A DNA stretch of 64,000 nt, taken from the NCBI RefSeq assembly GCF_001941425.1, contig NZ_CP009244.1:2542001-2606000 (forward strand), given 5' to 3'. Below are positions 58,244 through 64,000 of this stretch, piece after piece (position 1 is the stretch's first letter; the number at the start of each line of letters is the position of its first letter). The notes beneath the pieces are model-generated. The model had not been told where the DNA came from and ran no database searches. It saw nothing but the letters and a program-made list of their open reading frames with translations. Position numbers and translations under genes: made by a program. The DNA is from Corynebacterium ammoniagenes DSM 20306 (GTDB lineage: Bacteria; Actinomycetota; Actinomycetes; Mycobacteriales; Mycobacteriaceae).

Positions 58244-58282
58244 ATCCTAATCGTTTGTTGAACAATTCCGAAAGCATGGCGG
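58244..58282 (-). promoter_or_regulatory. Operator and promoter of the NRAMP-DUF1445 unit
   Basis: On the minus strand a -10-like TAGGAT (near 58244-58249) and a -35-like TTCGGA are spaced 17 bp. Between them lies TTGTTGAACAA (58255-58265), the reverse complement of the element before pxpA, with 13 bases in common (AATTGTTCAACAA). Confidence 0.65.
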
Positions 58283-58347
58283 AAATTCCGCGCAATCTCT
58301 ACTGGTCACCGCGATAACGCGGGGGTATTGACCCCACCCCCAGACAC

Positions 58348-58381
58348 GAAAAAGCCCCACCGTAGAAACGATGAGGCACCA
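58348..58381 (-). terminator. Terminator of the pheA-gpmB unit
   Basis: On the minus strand the arms GCCTCATCGT and ACGGTGGGGC pair over 10 bp with two G-U pairs around TTCT, followed by TTTTTC. It lies just downstream of the phosphoglycerate-mutase-like gene. Confidence 0.85.
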
Positions 58382-58401
58382 AGAAAACCGTGGAGAAACT
58401 G

Positions 58402-59079
58402 CTAGTGGTCTACTTCAGTATCTGCCCAACGGGTAATCGTCCACTGGCCAAATTCCTGGCCACGTGGCTCGAGCACCACAAAGCGGCAATTTTGCAGGTA
58501 GCCGGTAAAGGCAAAGTCGGCGTCGATACCCGAGGCGTGGGTGGCGACCACGCGAATCGCCGCGCCGTGGGAGACCACCACGACATCTTCATCATCGCCT
58601 AGGCCGGCGGCAATATCTTCTACCACCGGCTGGTAGCGGTCTAGGACCTCGACGTAGGATTCGCCGCCTGGGCAGCGCGCTTCCTTATCACCATCAAGCC
58701 AGCCGCGCAGTGCGGTGGAATATTCACGGTGCGCGTCTTCGGAATTAGACATCTCATAATCACCGGTAAAGATTTCATGTATTCCGGTGCGCACCTCTAC
58801 ATCGACGGCGCCAGAGGGCAGATCCGCAGATTCTTCCAACGAACGCGCTGCCAACATGGCGGTTTGTTGCGCGCGCAGGGCAATCGAGCTGACAAACCCA
58901 CGCAGGCTACCCTGCTGGCCATTGGCCGCGCCGGTTAAAAGCGCCAGTTCACGGCCAACATCGGCCGCCTGCTCGCGGCCGCGCTCAGTGAGCTCGGCGC
59001 CGGGTGGACGAGTATCCAAAAAGCCTTCCACATTGGAAAAAGTTTGGCCGTGGCGCAATAAGATAATTCGTCCAGTCAT
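58402..59079 (-). CDS. Histidine phosphatase (phosphoglycerate mutase-like)
   Basis: This 225-residue histidine phosphatase has the phosphohistidine motif RIILLRHGQTFSNVEG near residue 10 and RGREQAADVGRELA. ALRAQQTAMLAARSLEE follows, and the second catalytic His is in VVVSHGAAIRV near 182. The assignment as a true cofactor-dependent mutase is not possible. It may be a phosphatase for a sugar phosphate. I used the ATG giving MTGRIILLRHG. The gene lies 10 bp after pheA and is in the same unit. C. glutamicum names the syntenic gene gpmB. Confidence 0.85.
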   Translation of the reverse strand: MTGRIILLRHGQTFSNVEGFLDTRPPGAELTERGREQAADVGRELALLTGAANGQQGSLRGFVSSIALRAQQTAMLAARSLEESADLPSGAVDVEVRTGIHEIFTGDYEMSNSEDAHREYSTALRGWLDGDKEARCPGGESYVEVLDRYQPVVEDIAAGLGDDEDVVVVSHGAAIRVVATHASGIDADFAFTGYLQNCRFVVLEPRGQEFGQWTITRWADTEVDH

Positions 59080-59089
59080 AGCCTCCAAC

Positions 59090-60004
59090 CTAGCGACCCT
59101 CACGCACCCGCGCTACCCAGGCGGTGGCGTTATCAAATTCGGTGGTATCAAGCTGCGGACCAGTCTGGCCCGCCGCCGGCCAGGAACCAATAAAACGCAG
59201 GTCATCAGTGCGCAACCACAGCGCGCGCAGCGCTTCGGCCACCGGGTCATCTTCAATATGGCCAGCCAAGTCCACGAAGAAACGATAGGTTCCAAATTTC
59301 TTACGCGTCGGCCGGGATTCAATACGCAACATATCTAGGTTGCGGTAGGCGAATTCTTGCAAGATGCTCGCCAAAGAGCCAGGTTCATGCGGGACGGTAA
59401 AGACCACGGAGGTGCGATCCGTGCCCGTGCGCGGAGTGGGCTTGCCCGGCGCGCCAACGAGTACAAACCTTGTCGTCGCACCTTGCACATCCGCTACGGA
59501 CGACGCCACCACATCCAGGTCAAAAATCTCCGCCGCGCGTTCTGGCGCAGCCGCAGCATCTACTTCCCCGCGCGCTACTAATTCCGCCGCTGCACCATTA
59601 GAAGACGCAGGTTGGAACTTTACATCCGGAATATTCTCCGCCAACCAGCCACGGACTTGCTGGTAGGCAACGGGGTGGGTGGCGATCGTGGAGACATCGT
59701 CAAGCGAAATGCCCTTTTTGACCATGATGGCAAAAGCTACCTCCAAGTCCACTTCCTGGTAGACCTGCAGCGCCTCGCCCTCGGTAAACGCATCAAAAGT
59801 AGTGGTCACCGCGCCATCTACGGAATTTTCAATGGCCACGCACGCAAAATCCGCGCGGCCTTCGCGAACAGCCTGAAAAGCCTCGGACGGGGAATTGACG
59901 GGCAGCTGGGTGACATCACTGACAGCGCCCATGTTTTCAAAAGCAACCAACGCTGCCTCGGTAAAAGTTCCTGCTGGCCCTAAGAAAGCTACGGTTGAAG
60001 TCAT
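59090..60004 (-). CDS. pheA: Prephenate dehydratase
   Basis: This 304-residue enzyme converts prephenate to phenylpyruvate. The catalytic domain (about 1-185) has FLGPAGTFTEAAL, ENSVDGAVTTTFDAF and the T-R-F catalytic motif ATTRFVLVG near residue 160. The C-terminal ACT domain (about 205-285) has GSLASILQEFAYRNLDMLRIESRP, the phenylalanine-binding GAL/ESR-type region for feedback control. The gene faces the amidase across only 33 bp, so their promoters overlap. Confidence 0.97.
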   Translation of the reverse strand: MTSTVAFLGPAGTFTEAALVAFENMGAVSDVTQLPVNSPSEAFQAVREGRADFACVAIENSVDGAVTTTFDAFTEGEALQVYQEVDLEVAFAIMVKKGISLDDVSTIATHPVAYQQVRGWLAENIPDVKFQPASSNGAAAELVARGEVDAAAAPERAAEIFDLDVVASSVADVQGATTRFVLVGAPGKPTPRTGTDRTSVVFTVPHEPGSLASILQEFAYRNLDMLRIESRPTRKKFGTYRFFVDLAGHIEDDPVAEALRALWLRTDDLRFIGSWPAAGQTGPQLDTTEFDNATAWVARVREGR

Positions 60005-60037
60005 GCCCTCTAATCTAAACCACTAACGTAGTTGGGT

Positions 60038-61180
60038 ATGGATTCAAGGTTTAGCATCGAGCAACTAGCGCGTGATTTAGCAGGGCTCACGCCGCAGGAA
60101 CATGGCTTTACCTACGTGGATCTCGCACGCACCCCGACTGCCCACGGCCGGTTATCGGGGTGGATATTATCCGCCAAAGATCTCAATGACGTCGCCGGCA
60201 TGCCCACCTCCAAAGGTGCCAAGCACCGCGCGTATAACGCGGAGACGACAGATGGTTTCCTTCAGGATTTACAAGATGAGGGTGCGCTGATTATCGGCAA
60301 GTCCTCCACGCCCGAGCTGGGTTTGCGCGTGGATACAGAGCCGGTTGATATGCCGCACCCGGTCAACCCGCTGCACCCCGGCGCGACTCCAGGTGGCTCT
60401 TCCGGTGGGGCCGCGGTGCAGGTGGCGCGTGGTTTGCTGCGTGCTGCCCAAGGTTCCGATGGCGGTGGTTCGCTGCGCGTGCCGGCGGCTGCGTGCGGCG
60501 TGGTGGGTTTCAAGCCTTCCGGTACGGACCTAGGCGTTTCGGGGTTTATCACGCGCAGCGTTGCTGATGCCGCCTTTTTGCATGACATCACCCCGCGCTC
60601 GACGCCGGCGCGCATTGGTGTGCTCAAGCAGCCACTTTTTGCCAATACCCGCGTGGATCCCCGGCATCTTCGCGCCGTCGATGAGGCAGCGGCGCACTTG
60701 TCTGCGGCGGGTTACCCGGTCGAAGCTATTGAGCCTTATCCCATCGCCGATGTGACGTTTGAATCCTTCCGGCATATTTTTACTTCCCGTCTGGCGGGTA
60801 TGGCAGCCGGTGAGGGGTATTTCGAATGGGTACGCCAGCAGGGTTTAAAGGTCTCGGAGCACATGCTTATCGATGCCCATCGCCACGCCCATGGCCTTCC
60901 CCGCCTCCTCGCGGATTGCTGGGGTGTTGATGCCATCGTCACTCCAATGCTGGCTTATACCCCGCCACCGGTTGGTACCTTTTTGGCCTTGGACCACGAC
61001 GACAACTTTATGGAACAAACCCGCTGGTCGCCGTGGGGTTCGCTGTTTAATGTCGCGCAGTTGCCTGCTATCTCTGTTCCGTGGACGGTCGACTCGCAGG
61101 CTCCCGTTGGAGTTCAAGTAGGCTCAATCACGTTAAAGGATGCTGAGCTTCTTCACCTCGCGTCAATACTTCACGTCTAA
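60038..61180 (+). CDS. Amidase-signature family enzyme
   Basis: This 380-residue amidase has the Ser-cisSer-Lys triad. The Lys is in SAKDLNDVAG (residue 47), the cis-Ser in ATPGGSSGGAAVQ (about 121), and the nucleophile is Ser145 in GSDGGGSLRVPAA. It is shorter than typical GatA and has no GatB/C neighbours, so it is a stand-alone amidase. The substrate is unknown. Start ATG 60038, while TTG 6 bp upstream is possible. No ribosome-binding site is apparent, which suggests a leaderless transcript from the narrow divergent promoter shared with pheA. Confidence 0.88.
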   Translation: MDSRFSIEQLARDLAGLTPQEHGFTYVDLARTPTAHGRLSGWILSAKDLNDVAGMPTSKGAKHRAYNAETTDGFLQDLQDEGALIIGKSSTPELGLRVDTEPVDMPHPVNPLHPGATPGGSSGGAAVQVARGLLRAAQGSDGGGSLRVPAAACGVVGFKPSGTDLGVSGFITRSVADAAFLHDITPRSTPARIGVLKQPLFANTRVDPRHLRAVDEAAAHLSAAGYPVEAIEPYPIADVTFESFRHIFTSRLAGMAAGEGYFEWVRQQGLKVSEHMLIDAHRHAHGLPRLLADCWGVDAIVTPMLAYTPPPVGTFLALDHDDNFMEQTRWSPWGSLFNVAQLPAISVPWTVDSQAPVGVQVGSITLKDAELLHLASILHV

Positions 61181-61194
61181 GGTTTCATGTCCTC

Positions 61195-61932
61195 ATGAGC
61201 GTTTTGAATTCCTCGCAGCGCATCCGCGCAGAGATTCTCATTGTCTTGGCCATTACCTTTGGTATTTCCGGCGTGCGCGCTATTTTGCGCTTGGTGGATT
61301 CCCTGTTGGATCCTGCACCGTTGAATGAGCAATCCGTCACGCTCAACGCGCCGCAATCGGATTTGGCGTGGCTCGATATTGCCTTACAGCTGTGTTCTGC
61401 CGGAGTGCTCTTTGCCTATGGCGCGCTCGCTTTGTTTTTGCTCGCTGGTTCCGGCATTCACCTGCAACGGCCTCGGCTCAAAGACTTGGGTGCGGGTGCG
61501 GGCCTCGCGGCGCTGATCGGCATTCCCGGCCTTGTCCTATATCTCTTTGCCGTCCACTTTGGGTTGTCCAAGGAAGTCATTCCCACAGCTTTTGATAATG
61601 CCTGGGTCGAAGCCCCTGCCCTGCTGTTATGGTCCGGCGCGAATGCCTTTGGTGAGGAAATCGTAGTGGTGATGTGGCTGATGACCCGCCTCAAGCACCT
61701 TCGGTGGTCGCTACCTGCCACCATCGCTGCTTCTTCACTGCTGCGCGGTTCTTATCACCTGTACCAAGGAGTATCCGCCGGGTTTGGCAATATCGTGATG
61801 GGAATCGTCTTTTGCTACTTCTATCACCGCACGGGCCGGGTATGGCCGCTGGTAATTGCGCATTTTCTCATTGATGCCGTAGCTTTTGTCGGTTATTCCT
61901 TACTTGGAGATCTCTCCATCTTTGGCCTGTAA
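61195..61932 (+). CDS. CPBP-family intramembrane metalloprotease
   Basis: This 245-residue protein has about six helices and the CPBP/Abi motifs: ANAFGEEIVVVMWLMTRL with the double Glu near 145 and SSLLRGSYHLYQGVSAGFGN with the His near 181. The His/Asp region AHFLIDAVAF comes near the end. It is a probable intramembrane protease, and the target is unknown. It lies 14 bp after the amidase and may be cotranscribed. Confidence 0.88.
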   Translation: MSVLNSSQRIRAEILIVLAITFGISGVRAILRLVDSLLDPAPLNEQSVTLNAPQSDLAWLDIALQLCSAGVLFAYGALALFLLAGSGIHLQRPRLKDLGAGAGLAALIGIPGLVLYLFAVHFGLSKEVIPTAFDNAWVEAPALLLWSGANAFGEEIVVVMWLMTRLKHLRWSLPATIAASSLLRGSYHLYQGVSAGFGNIVMGIVFCYFYHRTGRVWPLVIAHFLIDAVAFVGYSLLGDLSIFGL

Positions 61933-61991
61933 TCTGCCACCTGGACCCAACGTGGTTCAAAATTGCGGCGCGAGCCTTGTAGTCTTAAACC

Positions 61992-63443
61992 ATGAATTCT
62001 TCCGACCGCGACCCACACCGCGAATCGCGCCGTGCCGGCGAACGATCGGCAAGCAATAGTTCTTCGGGTGGTGATTCCTCCCGTTATGTCCTCGGATCCG
62101 ACGGACATCCCCTGCGGGATCGCTATGGTCGCCCGGTCATGCGCCGCGATGCGGGCAACCGGTCACAGCGCCCCTCATCGCAAGGCCGCGCCTCGCAAGG
62201 CCCCGCATCACAAGCACCGTCTCCTGGGTCTTTTCGCGCGGTCAACCCCCGTAAGCCGGAACCCACGCGTTTCGATATCGGCCCGCATGTTCAGGCCTCC
62301 CGCAACAATCGCGCTGCGGGTACAGCCGGCGCGGCAGGCGCAGCGGGAGCAGCGGGTGCTGCTGGCGCTGGGGCGGCACAGTCACGTCCGCGCCAGCAGA
62401 TGCCACCTGCTCAAGGTGCTCCTGTGCAACGTCAGTTCCAAGGCGCTGGTCAAGTCGGTGCTCCCGGTCGTCGTGGCACGGGCAGTGCTAACGGCCCTGG
62501 TACCCGGCCGCGTCGCGGTGGTGCACGGCGCAAACGTGGCAATCCCGTCAAGCGCTTTTTCGGCTGCGCCGGCTGGATTGTTATTGCCTTAATCATTTCT
62601 CTGGTGCTTTTTGTGTTTTGGACAGATTCACGACTTTCGCGCACAGATGCACTTCCCCCGGGCAACGCCTCCAGCGGCTCAGGCACGAACTGGCTCTTGG
62701 TCGGCTCTGATTCCCGCCAAGGTTTGAGTGAAGAAGACCAAAATGAGCTAGGCGTCGGCGGCGATGTCGGCGTGGGCCGTACCGACACCATCATGCTGTT
62801 GCACATTCCTCGGTCCGGCGATGCCCAGTTGGTCTCTATCCCACGTGATAGCTACGTCAATGTCCCCGGCTTTGGCGAAGATAAAATCAACGCGGCCTTT
62901 ACCTACGGTGGCCCTCAGTTGCTGGCACAAACCGTGGAACAGGCAACCGGGTTGGGCATTGATCACTATGCGGAAATCGGCATGGGTGGTCTTGCTAATG
63001 TCGTCGATTCCGTCGGTGGCGTAGAAATCTGTGTGGAAGAACCCATCACTGACCCACTCGCTGGGATTGATCTTGCTGCCGGTTGCCAGGACTTAGAAGG
63101 CCCCGATGCCCTAGGTTATGTCCGCACGCGCGCTACCGCCCAAGGTGATTTGGATCGTGTGCAGCGCCAGCGTGAATTCTTCGCTGCCCTGTTGGATAAG
63201 ATCACCTCGCCGGCGACCCTGATCAATCCTTTCCGCGCCATTTCCCTGATCAACCACACGTCCCAGTCCTTCATGGTCAACGAAGATGATCACGTGTGGC
63301 ACCTGGCGCGCGTGGCTTTGGCCATGTCGTCAGGTGTGGAAACCCAAACCATTCCCATTGGTGGGTTCATGGATACCGCGGTGGGCAACGTCGTCTTGTG
63401 GGATGAAGCCGGCGCGCAGGAGCTATTTAGCTCCTTGCAGTAA
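61992..63443 (+). CDS. lcpA: LytR-CpsA-Psr (LCP) arabinogalactan ligase
   Basis: This 483-residue protein has a long basic, low-complexity cytosolic N-terminus (about 1-185) including a tract of Gly-Ala-Ala repeats near 110-130 and an Arg-rich stretch near 170. One membrane helix lies at about 193-213, followed by the LCP catalytic domain: VGSDSRQG, GRTDTIMLLHI, SIPRDSYVNVPGFGEDKINAAF and LGYVRTRATAQGDLDRVQRQ. It transfers arabinogalactan from its lipid carrier onto peptidoglycan, the step that completes the wall made by the genes at 34-42 kb. The name follows C. glutamicum lcpA, which lies in the same region. Confidence 0.9.
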   Translation: MNSSDRDPHRESRRAGERSASNSSSGGDSSRYVLGSDGHPLRDRYGRPVMRRDAGNRSQRPSSQGRASQGPASQAPSPGSFRAVNPRKPEPTRFDIGPHVQASRNNRAAGTAGAAGAAGAAGAAGAGAAQSRPRQQMPPAQGAPVQRQFQGAGQVGAPGRRGTGSANGPGTRPRRGGARRKRGNPVKRFFGCAGWIVIALIISLVLFVFWTDSRLSRTDALPPGNASSGSGTNWLLVGSDSRQGLSEEDQNELGVGGDVGVGRTDTIMLLHIPRSGDAQLVSIPRDSYVNVPGFGEDKINAAFTYGGPQLLAQTVEQATGLGIDHYAEIGMGGLANVVDSVGGVEICVEEPITDPLAGIDLAAGCQDLEGPDALGYVRTRATAQGDLDRVQRQREFFAALLDKITSPATLINPFRAISLINHTSQSFMVNEDDHVWHLARVALAMSSGVETQTIPIGGFMDTAVGNVVLWDEAGAQELFSSLQ

Positions 63444-63483
63444 AAGTTCGTGGCTCATCCCAAGAGATCCAGAAGATCTGCGG

Positions 63484-64000
63484 TTAGTTGAGCAGGTTCA
63501 TAGCTCCCATGGTGCTGAGTTGGTGTGTGTTGCCCAGTAGTTTTCCGCCTGGGGTAATAAGGCGGACTTTCCCGCGGTGTCGGTGTATTCGTCCGCGTCT
63601 TCGTTTTGTCGGGTCGTCGTCGTTGACGCCGTTGTGATAGCGGCACAACATCGTCAGATTCGACGGTGAGGTGTGCCCGCCGTTTTTGTGGGCGTCGATG
63701 TGGTGTACCTGGCACCTATCAGCAGGCACGTTGCAGTCTGGCCAGGGGCAGACAAGGTTTTCCGCGGTCGCCATAATCCGCTGTTTCAACGATGCAAACC
63801 GGGTCTCGTAGAGGTTGACGGGGCCAGCCGTTGGGTGAAACAGCCCGGCATACAGGTTCTCACCCAGTGCACCGGCAAGCGCAGCATTGATAAGTTCTGC
63901 TCCGGTCATGGTGGTGCCATCCGATAAGCCTACGATGACTTCGTCGCCGTTGCCGCACGATACTTTCGCGAAATCATCCAGGCCGATGGCAATCACGGTG
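63484..64000 (-). CDS. HNH endonuclease-signature protein, 13E12 type (5' end outside window)
   Basis: This is the C-terminal 170 residues of a second HNH protein whose start lies beyond the window. It closely matches the C-terminal half of the gene at 15673-16818: VIVGLSDGTTMTGAELINAA, the cysteines in ENLVCPWPDCNVPADRCQ, the VHHIDAHKNGGHTSPSNLTM core and the basic tail RHRGKVRLITPGGK. Differences are mostly at third positions and in the linker near the tail. It is oriented opposite to the first copy, 47 kb away. Confidence 0.8.
   Translation of the reverse strand, partial: TVIAIGLDDFAKVSCGNGDEVIVGLSDGTTMTGAELINAALAGALGENLYAGLFHPTAGPVNLYETRFASLKQRIMATAENLVCPWPDCNVPADRCQVHHIDAHKNGGHTSPSNLTMLCRYHNGVNDDDPTKRRRGRIHRHRGKVRLITPGGKLLGNTHQLSTMGAMNLLN

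Noticed and set aside
58402..59079. Assigning glycolytic phosphoglycerate mutase function
   Set aside because: Histidine phosphatases of this type often are phosphatases. Only the family is supported.

Overview
The window is chromosomal DNA of a mycolic-acid-producing Corynebacterium. The basis is gene content and order. A MmpL3-like exporter locus with trmB and a NYN protein sits beside GTP-dependent pckG. A complete corynomycolate condensation locus (accD3, pks13, fadD32, a cutinase-like Rv3802c/ElrF protein, two mycoloyltransferases) runs into an arabinogalactan locus (aftB, ubiA, a PAP2 phosphatase, glfT2, glf). LGFP repeats occur in two secreted proteins. The order matches, from memory, the pck-to-lcp segment of C. 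glutamicum and parts of Rv0206c-Rv0211 and Rv3799c-Rv3840 of M. tuberculosis. A urease-positive species such as the C. ammoniagenes/stationis/casei group is plausible, but that is inference.

Layout. 0.1-2 kb: pckG (-). 2.4-7.5 kb: trmB, NYN protein, MmpL exporter, YbhN-like protein and DUF3054 protein (+), closed by a clear terminator. 7.6-15.6 kb: a FecCD-type metal/siderophore ABC transporter followed by the full urease cluster ureABCEFGD (+). 15.7-20.1 kb: an HNH endonuclease (+), then pabAB, pabC and a metal-sensor-like ArsR repressor (-). 20.2-33.8 kb: a 28-codon gene with its own hairpin, then the mycolate locus (-). 34-42 kb: the arabinogalactan locus (-), with a protein resembling a catalytically dead arsenate reductase between glfT2 and glf. 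42-51.4 kb: secreted PGRP amidase with LGFP (+), glpK, HAD phosphatase, acyltransferase and serS (-), farR-like regulator, septum-formation protein and zinc metallopeptidase (+). 51.5-58.2 kb: a 5-oxoproline-type module of pxpA, a pxpB-pxpC fusion, a biotin carboxylase-BCCP fusion and an FCD GntR regulator (+), facing a DUF1445 protein and an NRAMP-like transporter (-). 58.4-64 kb: gpmB-like and pheA (-), amidase, CPBP protease and LCP ligase (+), and the 3' part of a second HNH endonuclease (-) cut by the window end.

How the genes work together. FadD32 activates meromycolate, AccD3 supplies carboxyacyl-CoA and Pks13 condenses them. The MmpL protein exports the trehalose ester and the mycoloyltransferases transfer it onto the arabinogalactan made by UbiA, PAP2, AftB, GlfT2 and Glf. 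LcpA attaches that polymer to peptidoglycan. The urease and pxp modules look like nitrogen/amide-scavenging additions to this envelope backbone.

The strongest leads are an identical TTGTTCAACAA operator, fitting the FadR/FCD consensus, at both ends of the pxp module; a 28-residue uncharacterised peptide gene inside the mycolate locus; a degenerate LMW-phosphatase between glfT2 and glf; and a possible nickel module of transporter, urease, promoter palindrome and ArsR sensor. No rRNA, tRNA, CRISPR array or insertion sequence was recognised.
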